Positions 24,708-34,233 of a stretch of 64,000 bases of DNA are shown here, one piece after another. Source of the stretch: Desulfobacula sp. (lineage in GTDB: Bacteria; Desulfobacterota; Desulfobacteria; Desulfobacterales; Desulfobacteraceae). The notes under the pieces are model-generated. The model was not told where the DNA came from, ran no database searches, and worked only from the letters and a program-made list of their open reading frames with translations. The translations under genes and the position numbers were made by a program. Each line of letters begins with the position of its first letter. The first letter of the stretch is position 1. The stretch lies in contig NZ_JAQYWD010000017.1 of NCBI RefSeq assembly GCF_030145145.1, positions 1-64,000 on the forward strand, read 5' to 3'.

Positions 24708-24762
24708 GCTCAACTCCTTTTGTAAAAATTAAAAAATAGTAGATTAATTATAAATAAAAACA

Positions 24763-25446
24763 CTATCTCTCCCTCGCAAGAAAGATACCGTTACGAAGAC
24801 CTGGTAAAGTTGTCAGCCCCTGACCGGCATAAAACGATGTGTCCGCAAAAGTATTCGTTGTACTGTCCGTACCCTGGAAGATCAGGGCGTAATAATACCA
24901 TTCTTGAGTATTGTTTTCATCAATTCCGGCACAGGCAATAGCACCCGTAATGGCATTACCCGCCGCACTGGGATCATTGGATAGGGAAAACACATTGACA
25001 CCGTTAAAAGGGTTGATCGGGATCTTTACGCCAGGAATCATTTCCTGGATAGTGATTTCCGGGACGACTCCTAAAGCAGTATTTCTGCCCGGAATCACCA
25101 AGGCTGCAGCGGCATTATTCCAGTTGGAGGGGGCAACATCTGCGATCCAAGTTGCAACGCCTCCAGGAACAACTGCTGCGAGGTTTGCCGCTCCAGTCAA
25201 AGAAGCCAGATAGGCATTCAGGTCAGCAGTGGAGTCTTCACGATCCTGGGAAGCCAGGCCCTGGTTGGCCCACTCCACAGCATAAGAAGTCAACTCCACG
25301 GCACCTTGGCGGACAACCCCGTATTTTGCATCAATATTGGCGCGATAGGCCCTTGGGGTGATCACGGCAAGCATCACGCCGATGACAACAATCACAAACA
25401 GGAGCTCTATCATTGTAAATCCAGGTTCATGGTCAAGTGGTCTCAT
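24763..25446 (-). CDS. Pseudopilin 3 of the secretion operon
   Basis: 227 residues from the ATG at 25446, preceded by AGGAGGT; the longer frame to 25497 lacks such a site. Leader ends EPG, mature FTMIELLFVIVVIGVMLAVI. Contains INPFNGVNVFSLSNDP, YYALIFQGTD and LRNGIFLARER at the C-terminus. Confidence 0.92.
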   Translation of the reverse strand: MRPLDHEPGFTMIELLFVIVVIGVMLAVITPRAYRANIDAKYGVVRQGAVELTSYAVEWANQGLASQDREDSTADLNAYLASLTGAANLAAVVPGGVATWIADVAPSNWNNAAAALVIPGRNTALGVVPEITIQEMIPGVKIPINPFNGVNVFSLSNDPSAAGNAITGAIACAGIDENNTQEWYYYALIFQGTDSTTNTFADTSFYAGQGLTTLPGLRNGIFLARER

Positions 25447-25563
25447 TATTTTTTTTACCTCCTGAAAGGGAATAAGCCGCTGTAGTATGCTGCTCAACTG
25501 ACGTCACTTTATTGTCATAAATTGTCATAAATTGCCATATATTGGAAAAAACGCTAAAAACCG

Positions 25564-26304
25564 TCATTTGGAAAATATCTCCACTTTGCCTGATGAAGAA
25601 ATATAATCAGGTGAGCGCTCAAGGATCACCTCGGAATCCAGTTCAACTCCACCGTACTCCTGGTCGTCATAAAGTTTTGCAACAAAAATACCGTGGCGCA
25701 TGGCCCCGGGTGTCATATCCATATTTCCGTACCATTTGCCCGCTTTCCCCTCACCCACTGCATCCGTGATTAACAGATAAAATTCAAGATAATCCATGGC
25801 TCTAGGGCTTTTACCTGCCATAAAATAAACCAGGCCGGTTTTTCTGGAAGGGATGGAGATGTCGTTATTGATATATGAAAAATAATTAGTTCCGTTAAAG
25901 GGATTTTTCAGGGAATTCTCCCCGCTAAAACAGTTTTCCACCACATCAAAATCTTGATTTCCCGTATATTTGTCCACCAGTTTTTTGCTTGTAAATGTGG
26001 TTTCCTCATCCCCCGTGATATCCGTGTAAAGGATATCCTTGATGGTAAAAGAGGTGCTGGGTCTCTGGGTACTGGCAAGCTCTTCTGCGTAAGTCACTAT
26101 TTTCATGGAGATTTCATTGCAGTTTTGCCGGATCAGGGAGAACTGGCTGTCTATTTTGGCACGGCTTGCTTTGGGTATAACAAGGGCAAGGATGATGCCG
26201 ATGATCGTTACCACCAGGAGCAATTCTACCAGGGAAAATGCAGCGGCATTACCAGGGGTGACGTTTCTTTTTTGGATTTTTTTGTCGTTATTTAAAATAT
26301 CCAT
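25564..26304 (-). CDS. Pseudopilin 2, divergent, Ala at cleavage site
   Basis: 246 residues from the ATG at 26304 (AGGA 9 nt upstream; ATG at 26313 also possible). The leader ends NAAA before FSLVELLLVVTIIGIILALV, so the -1 residue is Ala, not the usual Gly. KNPFNGTNYFSYINND and AMRHGIFVAKLYD keep the family pattern, but the protein is the most divergent and has a longer charged tail. Possibly a minor pseudopilin. Confidence 0.87.
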   Translation of the reverse strand: MDILNNDKKIQKRNVTPGNAAAFSLVELLLVVTIIGIILALVIPKASRAKIDSQFSLIRQNCNEISMKIVTYAEELASTQRPSTSFTIKDILYTDITGDEETTFTSKKLVDKYTGNQDFDVVENCFSGENSLKNPFNGTNYFSYINNDISIPSRKTGLVYFMAGKSPRAMDYLEFYLLITDAVGEGKAGKWYGNMDMTPGAMRHGIFVAKLYDDQEYGGVELDSEVILERSPDYISSSGKVEIFSK

Positions 26305-26540
26305 GACATCCATTCCTGCAATTGGTATTGTTTTTTAATCTTATTTATAAAGCCCATCAAAACCATCGGCTTAAATCATTATTAACTTTATAGCAATATT
26401 CATACCTAAAAAAATAATTGAACCCTTTTTTTTTAAAAGATAGTTATTTCAAATGGGTATAAACTTGCATGCAATTCCATTGTCTGTAAATTATGTAAAT
26501 AATATCCTTTTATAGCGTTAATATAGTAAAAAAATTCCTT

Positions 26541-27221
26541 TTATGGCATTAATCTGGCTATAAAAATACCGTTTCTCAACCCTTCAAGGGAGTCATCGGC
26601 CTGTCCTGCGTAAAAAGCATTTTCCGTTGTAAAGCCTGAGGACTCAGTACCCTGAAAAACCAGGGCAAAATAATTGTAACCACCAGGATCAAAAAAATAT
26701 GCACATCCGATAGCCCCTGTGATGGCATTGGCAGTCGGCAGGTTACCGCTGGAGAACACCGAAAGTCCGTTAAAAGGATTTGTCAAAATTTTTGCCTGGG
26801 GCATGATGTCTTTGACACTGGTGTCGGGGGGGGTGTCACTCCCTCCAGAGGAACCCGTCATCCTTCCAGATACATTTTCACGTCCTACAGCTTGCCAATT
26901 ACTGGTGTTGTCGGTTTCGGCCACCCAATCTATAATAGCACCATCCGCAGCATTATTATCTCCCAGGGTCTCCATATAATTATTCAGGTTGCTGATGGCT
27001 TCGGGCGGCTGAGTCTCCAGCTCTTTCTCAGCCCATTCATTGGCCCAGGAAGCCAGCTCGGTGGCGGTCTGGCGGACCAGCTGGTATTTACTCTCAACAG
27101 ATGCCCGGTAAGCCCTTGGAATAAGAAAGGTCAGGATCACGCCGATGATCACAAAAACCACCAGTAATTCCACCAGGGTAAAGCCTTTTTGTTCAGCAGT
27201 AGTTAATCTTTTGGTCAGCAT
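26541..27221 (-). CDS. Pseudopilin 1 of the secretion operon
   Basis: 226 residues. Leader ends QKG, mature FTLVELLVVFVIIGVILTFL with Glu5. Contains LTNPFNGLSVFSSGN, YFALVFQGTE and LRNGIFIARLMP. The first pseudopilin gene after GspF; GGAGGA lies in the end of the GspF gene. The 227-nt gap before pseudopilin 2 is AT-rich without a gene and might hold an extra promoter. Confidence 0.92.
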   Translation of the reverse strand: MLTKRLTTAEQKGFTLVELLVVFVIIGVILTFLIPRAYRASVESKYQLVRQTATELASWANEWAEKELETQPPEAISNLNNYMETLGDNNAADGAIIDWVAETDNTSNWQAVGRENVSGRMTGSSGGSDTPPDTSVKDIMPQAKILTNPFNGLSVFSSGNLPTANAITGAIGCAYFFDPGGYNYFALVFQGTESSGFTTENAFYAGQADDSLEGLRNGIFIARLMP

Positions 27222-27224
27222 TGG

Positions 27225-28463
27225 TTAAAGTCCTCCTGCACCCACACCCGTTGAAAGGGTGGACACCATATTGTACAACGGAAGTAAAACCCCCATGACA
27301 AGGGAGAGGGCCAGTCCTGCCATGGTAAAGACCAGGATGGGTTCCAGCATGGCCAGGGCAGAAGCTATGACACGTTCCAGCCGTTCGTTGTATACATTGG
27401 CAAGATAGTCCATCTGTTCGGGCAGGTTACCCGAAGATTCACCCACGGCCACCATGCGGATCACCGTGTTGGGGATAAAGCGGATCTGTTTCAGGGACTG
27501 GGAGAACATGGCACCGTCAATGATTCGTTGACGGCACCCTAAAAGTTCCTTCTGCACCACGGTGTTGGAGACGGAATAGGCAGAAAGATCAAGTCCCCTG
27601 AGAATATCCACCCCTGCCGTCAGCATGAGGGCCAGATAGCGCAGGAAATAGGTCATGTGGAGCTGGATAAAAACCGTTTTAATGAAAAATGTTTTGATCT
27701 CCAGCCAGTCAAACCAGTACCGTGTGGGTTTGTATTTCCTCAAAATAATCACCAGGATAACGAGAAGGGTGATCCCTAAGATATAGCCCATCCAGTAATC
27801 CTTCAGCGAGGAAGAGACTGCCATGACAATCCGGGTGATCAGGGGCAGTTCCACTTTAAATTCCTTGAGAAGACTGAAAAGAGGCGGAAAGACCATTGTA
27901 AGAAACACAAAGGCTGCCAGCAGCAGGGCCACAAGAACAAACGCCGGATACAGCATGGCCTTTCGAACATTCCGGATCAGATCGTCAATGCGTTTATAAT
28001 GTAGTGCAATACTAAGGAAAATCTCGCTGAGCTGACCGGTCTCTTCAGCGATCTGGATCAGGTTGACAAAAAGAATGGGAAAATCCTTGGGACGTTTTGC
28101 CATGGCCTGGTTCAGGCTGTCACCAGCCGTGATGTTGTCCAGTATATCCCCGATAACCACCTGGATATATCCTGTGCTGGCATCTTCTCTGAGTTCGTCC
28201 AGGGCCGTGACCAATGGTACGCCGGCTTTGAGCATCACCGACATGTTGCTGCAGAATTCGATCAGCTGCAACCGTGTGATCCCGCCAAGCTGAATACCCT
28301 TCATTGCCTCCAGGAGCATTGATCCTTTTCCCTGGTTGGCACTGATGAGAGAATACCCGATCTGCCTCAAGTTCTCCCTGAGTTCGTCCACGTTATTTGC
28401 CAGACGAACACCGGATTTGATTTTACCCGATGGATCAGATGCTTTGTATGAATAGTCAGGCAT
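27225..28463 (-). CDS. GspF/PilC-type inner-membrane platform protein
   Basis: 412 residues, normal for GspF. Two T2SSF domains (about 70-190 and 272-395), three TM helices (about 170-192, 222-245, 376-400). Starts MPDYSYKASDPSGKIKSG and has SNMSVMLKAGVPL and RYLALMLTAGVDIL, the paired GspF signatures. It couples the cytoplasmic ATPase to pilus growth. Same operon as the GspE-like ATPase. Confidence 0.95.
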   Translation of the reverse strand: MPDYSYKASDPSGKIKSGVRLANNVDELRENLRQIGYSLISANQGKGSMLLEAMKGIQLGGITRLQLIEFCSNMSVMLKAGVPLVTALDELREDASTGYIQVVIGDILDNITAGDSLNQAMAKRPKDFPILFVNLIQIAEETGQLSEIFLSIALHYKRIDDLIRNVRKAMLYPAFVLVALLLAAFVFLTMVFPPLFSLLKEFKVELPLITRIVMAVSSSLKDYWMGYILGITLLVILVIILRKYKPTRYWFDWLEIKTFFIKTVFIQLHMTYFLRYLALMLTAGVDILRGLDLSAYSVSNTVVQKELLGCRQRIIDGAMFSQSLKQIRFIPNTVIRMVAVGESSGNLPEQMDYLANVYNERLERVIASALAMLEPILVFTMAGLALSLVMGVLLPLYNMVSTLSTGVGAGGL

Positions 28464-28533
28464 ATCTATTTTTTATGCTCCCTTTTGATGGGTGTAAAGG
28501 CTTCAACTATTATCGTCATCATCGTCATCATTC

Positions 28534-30189
28534 TTAAAGGGTTATCCTTATCACTTCCTCAAGGGAGGTAAATCCCTGGAGAACTTTTTTCAGACCCGAT
28601 TCCCGAAGGGTAATCATGCCGTTGCCCCGGGCAATCTCTTCTATCATGATTGAAGAGGTATTATCAGAAATGGCCTGGCTGATGTTTGGGGTGATTTCTA
28701 AAATCTCAAAGATGCCGCTCCTGCCGAGGTACCCTGTGTGGTTACATTTGTCACATCCCCTGGCCCTGAATATCTCTTCGTGGGACCCTTCCCAGTCAGC
28801 AAGCCCATACCGTTCAAGTTCGGATTTTTCCGGGACATACTTTTCCCTGCAGGACAGGCAAAGACGGCGGATCAGTCGCTGGGCAATAACGGCCCGGAGC
28901 GTCGTGGGAATATAATAGATATCAATCCCCAGGTCCCGGAGCCTTGCCATTGTGGCTGAGGCATTATTGGTGTGGATGGTGGAAAATACCAGGTGACCTG
29001 TCATGGCTGCCTGGAAAGCGGTTTGAGCCGTTTCCAGGTCTCGAATCTCACCCACGAGAAGGATGTCAGGATCCTGGCGGAGAAAGTGGCGGATGGCCGT
29101 TTGAAACGTTAGGCCCGCCTGTACATTGAGCTGGGTCTGTTTGACCATGGGCAGTTGGTATTCCACGGGATCTTCAATGGTCAGGATGTTTTTTTCCAGG
29201 GCATTGACTTCCTTTAACACAGAGTAAAGGGTGGTTGTCTTTCCAGACCCCGTGGGCCCTGCCAGTAAAATCATACCGTGGGGAATAAGGGAAAATCTTC
29301 TGATTTGCGCCTGTTCTTCCGGGCTCAGGCCGATACGGCCAAGATCCAGGGCCACATTGCCCTTGTCCAGAAGCCTCAGAGAAATGTTTTCACCATTAAT
29401 CGAAGGTGATGTGGCCGTCCGGATATCCACTGTTCTTCCCAGGAAATGAAACGTCATGCTGCCCTCCTGGGGAAGACGCTGTTCTGCAATGTTCAGCCCC
29501 GACATGATTTTGATGCGAGTGACAAATGAGGTGTGGAGCCTCATGGGCAGGATGGTATCACTCTGGAGAATGCCGTCCACCCTGTAACTTACCCGTACGG
29601 ATTTTTGTTCCGCAGAGATGTGAACGTCTGTGGCCAGTTTTCGAAGTCCTTTCATAATAAACAGGTCGATGAGCTTTGAAATGGGTGCCTCCATCTCCTC
29701 TTCACCCAGGCCTCCCCCTCCCAGGGTCGCTGCCACAAGCTTATCAATCTCCCCTTCCAGAGAACTTGCAATGTCGTAATATACTTCTATTGCTTCGAGA
29801 ATGTCGGTCCGGTCCGAGGCATAGCACTCCACCTCAAGGCCGACTGCCCGGCTCAGGGTGTCGATGCCCACAACATCATTGGGGTTGTCCATGGCCACGT
29901 GAAGGGTGTCGTTCACAAAGGACACTGGCATCAGCGTGAATCGCCGGGCCATGGCGCCGTCCACCAGCTGAACGGCAGCGGGATCAATCGGGGTCTGGGT
30001 TAAATCCATATAAGCGATATCGGAACTGGAGGCAATGATCTTAGCCAGTGCCTTTTCCGTGACAATGCCCAGGCGGGCCAGAACAATTCCCAGCAGTTCT
30101 TTTGTCCGTTTCTGTTCCCGCAGGGCAATGGTCAGTTGCTGCTCTGTCACCATGCCTTCTTTTAATAATACTTCCCCGAGAAGAGCCAT
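28534..30189 (-). CDS. GspE/PilB-type assembly ATPase
   Basis: 551 residues from the ATG at 30189 (GAGGAA upstream), the normal start MALLGEVLLKEGMVTEQQL; the frame to 30279 is not native. N-terminal MshEN domains, then the GspE core: Walker A GPTGSGKTT, Asp box, Walker B LLVGEIRDLETA, HLVFSTIHTNNAS, and the zinc tetracysteine C-x2-C...C-x2-C (CLSC, CDKC). MshEN domains can bind c-di-GMP in MshE and PilB; that would be a plausible control but is not shown here. Confidence 0.95.
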   Translation of the reverse strand: MALLGEVLLKEGMVTEQQLTIALREQKRTKELLGIVLARLGIVTEKALAKIIASSSDIAYMDLTQTPIDPAAVQLVDGAMARRFTLMPVSFVNDTLHVAMDNPNDVVGIDTLSRAVGLEVECYASDRTDILEAIEVYYDIASSLEGEIDKLVAATLGGGGLGEEEMEAPISKLIDLFIMKGLRKLATDVHISAEQKSVRVSYRVDGILQSDTILPMRLHTSFVTRIKIMSGLNIAEQRLPQEGSMTFHFLGRTVDIRTATSPSINGENISLRLLDKGNVALDLGRIGLSPEEQAQIRRFSLIPHGMILLAGPTGSGKTTTLYSVLKEVNALEKNILTIEDPVEYQLPMVKQTQLNVQAGLTFQTAIRHFLRQDPDILLVGEIRDLETAQTAFQAAMTGHLVFSTIHTNNASATMARLRDLGIDIYYIPTTLRAVIAQRLIRRLCLSCREKYVPEKSELERYGLADWEGSHEEIFRARGCDKCNHTGYLGRSGIFEILEITPNISQAISDNTSSIMIEEIARGNGMITLRESGLKKVLQGFTSLEEVIRITL

Positions 30190-30205
30190 AGGATAATTCC
30201 TCTTA

Positions 30206-30676
30206 TTATTCCAGCACGATGTTGATGGTAATAGGATTGTTTCCCGGATATTCCAGCAGGGAATTGCCCATTTTTTCATTTAACCGCACAGACCTTGGGT
30301 CATAGCGTCCTTCTTTGTCCATAAAGGTCAGCCAGAGGTCATTGCTCGCTCCCGGTTCAAAGGTAAGATAATACTGGCCCTCACTGTCGGTTTCACTGAC
30401 GGGGGTCTGTTTTACGGCCAGTATCTGGTTGGTTGTCGCATGAATGGTTCTTTTCACCAGATACACCTGACAGTTTTGAACGGCAACCCCCTGTTGGTTA
30501 AGGACCTGCCCGGTTACGGAATACGGCTTATTGTGAATGGTGCTCATCACGGACATGACATGGGTGTCAGAAGAAGGGATGATAGAACCGGTATGGGGGT
30601 TGGTGCTGCAGCTGAAAAGGCAGCCTGCCGCCATTAGTATGAATAATGAATGGAAAAAGGATCTTTTGTTAATCAT
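30206..30676 (-). CDS. Lipoprotein with carboxypeptidase-regulatory-like fold
   Basis: 156 residues from the ATG at 30676 (GGAGGAAA just upstream). Signal peptide with lipobox LFSC at about residues 19-22. Mature part: YSVTGQVLNQQGVAVQNCQV and ETDSEGQYYLTFEPG, the beta-sandwich of carboxypeptidase regulatory or CNA-B domains. Sits 16 nt before gspE and overlaps the TPR gene by 8 nt, so it belongs to the operon; perhaps a secretin pilotin or periplasmic scaffold (inference). Confidence 0.78.
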   Translation of the reverse strand: MINKRSFFHSLFILMAAGCLFSCSTNPHTGSIIPSSDTHVMSVMSTIHNKPYSVTGQVLNQQGVAVQNCQVYLVKRTIHATTNQILAVKQTPVSETDSEGQYYLTFEPGASNDLWLTFMDKEGRYDPRSVRLNEKMGNSLLEYPGNNPITINIVLE

Positions 30677-31868
30677 GGGTTTCCTCCGCATTGATAATCT
30701 GGTGTTCAGACCCTGCTTTCATCTGCTGCAGCAGGTTTATTCTGGTTTCAATTTTTAACCTGAGTGGTTTAGACGCTTTAACCTCAGTAGTTTTAAGTGC
30801 CGCAACATAGCATTGCTGGGCCTGGGAAAATTTTTTTTGATTTTCCAGGATGGACGCCGTTGCAAGGAAAGCGCTTGTATGGTCCCGGTCAATGGATGAG
30901 ACCCTGGTGTAGAGTTTTTTTGCCTGTTCCAGATGAGTTTGCATCTGGTTGACATAGGCCAGGTTGAACAGCGCCGTGGTGTTGTTTTCCCGAAGATCCA
31001 GGGCTTTCTCAAAAAGGGATTTTGCTCGGTCATGGTTATTTTTATCTAAAAACAAAATCCCCAGGTTCACCATGGCATCGACATTTTCCGGCTCCTGTGT
31101 GTGGAGTTTCTTGAGAATGGCCATGGCCTTGCTGTGATTACCGGTTTTAATGTAGACGGTGGAAAGGTTTAACAGCGCCCTTGAATGGTCTGGTTTAAGG
31201 GTCAGTGTTTTTTTGTAATACCCCACAGCCTGGATAACGTCATCCCGCTTCTGGGCGGCCAATCCAAGATTGAAATAATCTTCAGGTCCTGGCACGGACG
31301 GTTTACGATAGGTGTTCGGCACAACCGTTTCCGGCGCTTCCCTTTTTTCCGGTTTATTGGCTTCCATTGCCGCCTGGATCTGCTGTAACGCCTTGCTAGG
31401 TTCAGGCAGGGTTTCAGCCATCGGTGGTTTCGGCGCTTTTATCTGAGCCATTAAAACCGGCTGCTTGACAGATGGCTTAACGGGTTCAGGCGGTTCTACG
31501 GTTACGGGCTGTGTCACCTGTTTTGCGATAACCGGTTTTTGATCCGCCGGTGTGATTTTAACCGGTGATGTTTTGATATATTCAGGCGTTGATGATGTGT
31601 TTATATTCTTTACCGTACTGACTGCAAGGGTCTTCTCCGGGTTTGACGGCATCGGTTGGGGTTGGGCGGTAAGCTCCGGAAAGGAGGCCTTGAAAATATA
31701 TCCGGAAAAACCGAGGACCACAAGAAAAATCACCAGGACCGGCATGATCCGGCGCACCCTCCCCCTGCTCGTTTTTGTATCCTGGCGAAGCATGGGCGGT
31801 ACCTGGGCATCCTGGCCCTGCCGTGCCTGGGGGGTGGTTTTTTCAAGATAGTCTCGGAGTAGGCTCAT
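30669..31868 (-). CDS. TPR protein with N-terminal TM helix (MshN-like)
   Basis: 399 residues: cytoplasmic basic start, TM helix about 42-60 (IMPVLVIFLVVLGFSGYIF), long Pro/Lys-rich linker (65-190), then tandem TPRs (about 195-385: YFNLGLAAQKRDDVIQAVGY, ALLNLSTVYIKTGNHSKA, AMVNLGILFLDKNNHDRA). This layout matches MshN of the MSHA pilus. Lies 3 nt after the secretin gene. Inferred periplasmic scaffold. Confidence 0.85.
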   Translation of the reverse strand: MSLLRDYLEKTTPQARQGQDAQVPPMLRQDTKTSRGRVRRIMPVLVIFLVVLGFSGYIFKASFPELTAQPQPMPSNPEKTLAVSTVKNINTSSTPEYIKTSPVKITPADQKPVIAKQVTQPVTVEPPEPVKPSVKQPVLMAQIKAPKPPMAETLPEPSKALQQIQAAMEANKPEKREAPETVVPNTYRKPSVPGPEDYFNLGLAAQKRDDVIQAVGYYKKTLTLKPDHSRALLNLSTVYIKTGNHSKAMAILKKLHTQEPENVDAMVNLGILFLDKNNHDRAKSLFEKALDLRENNTTALFNLAYVNQMQTHLEQAKKLYTRVSSIDRDHTSAFLATASILENQKKFSQAQQCYVAALKTTEVKASKPLRLKIETRINLLQQMKAGSEHQIINAEETHD

Positions 31869-31871
31869 GGT

Positions 31872-33497
31872 TTATCTTTGTACAATTCTGGGGGTCAATA
31901 AAATCACCAGTTCTATTTTTCTTGATTTTTTGGTCTGGTTGCCAAAGAGAAACTGACCGATTACGGGAATACTTCCCAGGATCGGAACACTGGTCCGGTC
32001 ATCCGAGGACGAATCCTGGATCAGACCGCCAAGTACAATGGTTTCATTATCAAGGGCACTGATAATGGTGGAGGCGGACCGGGTATCCAGAATCGGCACT
32101 GGCCAGCTTTCATTATCATAAGTGAACGTCTCTGATCCGACCTGGTTGGTTATCACCGGAATAATGTGCAGGGTGATCACCCCGTCTCCGCTGATCTGGG
32201 GAGTAATGCCAAGGCTGACCCCGGCCTGAGCCCTTTGGATGGTTGGCACGGCCTTGTAGGAAACGGTGTCGCCTGCTGTAATATTTTCAATTTCAAAATC
32301 AAGGTAGGGAATGGTCCTGCCAATGGAAATGGTGGCTGACTGGTTGTTGATCACGTTGATCCTGGGTGAGGAAATGGTATTCACATCCCCCTGGGTGCGG
32401 ATGGCATCTATCAGGGCGCTGAGGCCATCTTCACCGGCACTTTTTCCAAGATTCAGCTGAAAGGTTCCCGTGCCGGCGGCCAGGTTGGTAGCCATGTTCG
32501 AGGCGAGTGTATAGGCGGAATGGGCACCAGTCTGGATGGCAGACCAGTCTACGCCATACTGGTGGCCATGGTTCAGGACCACCTCCATGATCTTGGCTTC
32601 AATAATCACCTGGCGTTTCAGGGTGCTCTGCATCTGTTCCAGGACTTTTTCCACCATATCCAGAACATCCGGCCGGTCCGTCACCACAATAGTGCCGGAA
32701 GCGGAATCCACCGTGGCACGGCCAATGGTGGAAAGCAAGCCTGCTGTTTCTCCTTGGTTCTGGGAGCCTTGATCTTCTTCTTTGGGCTGAAGCATATCTT
32801 TAATCTGCTTCCATATGTTAAGGCTGTCCTCATCCTCAACCTGGGTCTTCACTGAAAATTCAGCGCTTATATCACTGTCACTGCTTCCACTACTGGTCCC
32901 TCCTGATGAGCCCAGCATGTCCCCCCCCACATCGGATGTGGCTTTGGAATAAATCAGGGGATAGTCAAATTTTAAAATTCGCGTTTCAATCGCCTTGATC
33001 CTGAGTATATTTCCTGAAATGTCATAGGAATATTCAAAGGTCCGCAGGATTTCCTCCATGGCTTGTCGAAGGGGAAGATTATGAAACTCAACAGAGACAG
33101 CCGCCTCCCCGTCAACCTCTTTGCTCAGCGCTATGTTCAGGTCTGCCTGTTTGGCCAGTCCCATGAGCACATCCCGTAACGGTGTGCTCCTGGCTGAAAA
33201 GGAAAAAAGCTTGTCATCAAAGGGCAGGGTATTATCCATGGCCATCTGGGGGACCAGTTCTTTAATTGGCAGTAAATTTTCGACATTGATGGAAGCGCGC
33301 GTGGGTGCAGGGGCCTCTTTTCGTATCTGTGGGGCCGTGCTCATTACCTCGGGAAGTGCAGGCTGGGGAACCTGGGTACAAGCGCCTAAAAAAAGAGAGG
33401 ACATGAGCCAAAAGACAGTCCAGTTGAAAAAAATGGAAGCCTCCTTTTTCTGCCATGACCATACCTCCATTGTGTTTCCTACAGTTTTCAGTGTCAT
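31872..33497 (-). CDS. Secretin (MshL/PilQ/GspD family)
   Basis: 541 residues. N-terminal signal with a probable lipobox (LFLGAC near residue 40), secretin N/STN-like region (FSFSARSTPLRDVLMGLAKQ; LPLRQAMEEILRTFEYSYDI), an N1 domain (GTIVVTDRPDVLDMVEKVL) and the C-terminal secretin domain (RQVIIEAKIMEVVL; VNTISSPRINVINNQSATI; ETIVLGGLIQDSS; VPILGSIPVIGQFLFG; LVILLTPRIV). Forms the outer-membrane pore. GAGGTGG precedes the ATG at 33497; an in-frame ATG at 33470 is also possible. Confidence 0.95.
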   Translation of the reverse strand: MTLKTVGNTMEVWSWQKKEASIFFNWTVFWLMSSLFLGACTQVPQPALPEVMSTAPQIRKEAPAPTRASINVENLLPIKELVPQMAMDNTLPFDDKLFSFSARSTPLRDVLMGLAKQADLNIALSKEVDGEAAVSVEFHNLPLRQAMEEILRTFEYSYDISGNILRIKAIETRILKFDYPLIYSKATSDVGGDMLGSSGGTSSGSSDSDISAEFSVKTQVEDEDSLNIWKQIKDMLQPKEEDQGSQNQGETAGLLSTIGRATVDSASGTIVVTDRPDVLDMVEKVLEQMQSTLKRQVIIEAKIMEVVLNHGHQYGVDWSAIQTGAHSAYTLASNMATNLAAGTGTFQLNLGKSAGEDGLSALIDAIRTQGDVNTISSPRINVINNQSATISIGRTIPYLDFEIENITAGDTVSYKAVPTIQRAQAGVSLGITPQISGDGVITLHIIPVITNQVGSETFTYDNESWPVPILDTRSASTIISALDNETIVLGGLIQDSSSDDRTSVPILGSIPVIGQFLFGNQTKKSRKIELVILLTPRIVQR

Positions 33498-33522
33498 CTA
33501 TACCACCTCATTTTATTTTTTA

Positions 33523-34233
33523 TCATTTAAGATTTAAATTCGGATCTGAATAAAGTTTCAGCACTTGTTTCAACTGGGTCTGAAAATCAAGGGGTGCATT
33601 CACTGGGCTGCTTTTTTCCTGTGTCTTTTTTTTATCTACTGCCTTGTGGTATTGAAGCGGGCCTCCTGAAGGTTCCAGGGTTAATGTTTTTTTGCTGTTC
33701 TTTCTGGCAAGCATAACCGTCTGGGGTTCAATTTTAACCACATCAAAGCCGCCGATTTTACTCCCCTCACTGACAAAATGGTTGTTGACAAGGGCCAGGC
33801 TCCGGGCTTCTCCCACAATGACCATGGAGAGGGTGAATTCCTGGGCCATACTATCCGGGGAAGCGTCTGTTTCGGTCGATTTAAGGCCTTTGGTTCCTGT
33901 GGTTTCATCAGCAAGGGGTCCTTTGGAACCATCCGGGCCGGCTGCCAGGTCAGTGGATTCTTCGATCCAGAGAAACGGATTGCGGTTGACCATTGTCGGT
34001 AACTGGGAAACAGGGTCTTGTTCCCCTTTGTCAGAAAGGATTTTTTCCATGGTTCCGGCATAAAGATCAGACTTGAAGTTTTTTTTGATTTTTTCCGGCA
34101 AATTAACGCTTTCTACGCCAGGCAGGGTTAACAGCACTTTGGGCTGGAGATAATAATGATTGACGGCTGCAATTACTCCCATGAGCACCACCATGATAAC
34201 AATTAAAAGAATAAGCTTTTGCCGGTTCATCAC
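33523..34233 (-). CDS. PilP/GspC-like periplasmic linker protein
   Basis: 236 residues: one N-terminal TM helix (about 6-27), a linker, then NRNPFLWIEE and a compact beta domain (FTLSMVIVGEARSLALVNNH, GSKIGGFDVVKIEPQTVML), the HR-domain wording of GspC/PilP proteins that join the inner-membrane complex to the secretin. It overlaps the upstream PilO-like gene by 4 nt. Confidence 0.82.
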   Translation of the reverse strand: MMNRQKLILLIVIMVVLMGVIAAVNHYYLQPKVLLTLPGVESVNLPEKIKKNFKSDLYAGTMEKILSDKGEQDPVSQLPTMVNRNPFLWIEESTDLAAGPDGSKGPLADETTGTKGLKSTETDASPDSMAQEFTLSMVIVGEARSLALVNNHFVSEGSKIGGFDVVKIEPQTVMLARKNSKKTLTLEPSGGPLQYHKAVDKKKTQEKSSPVNAPLDFQTQLKQVLKLYSDPNLNLK

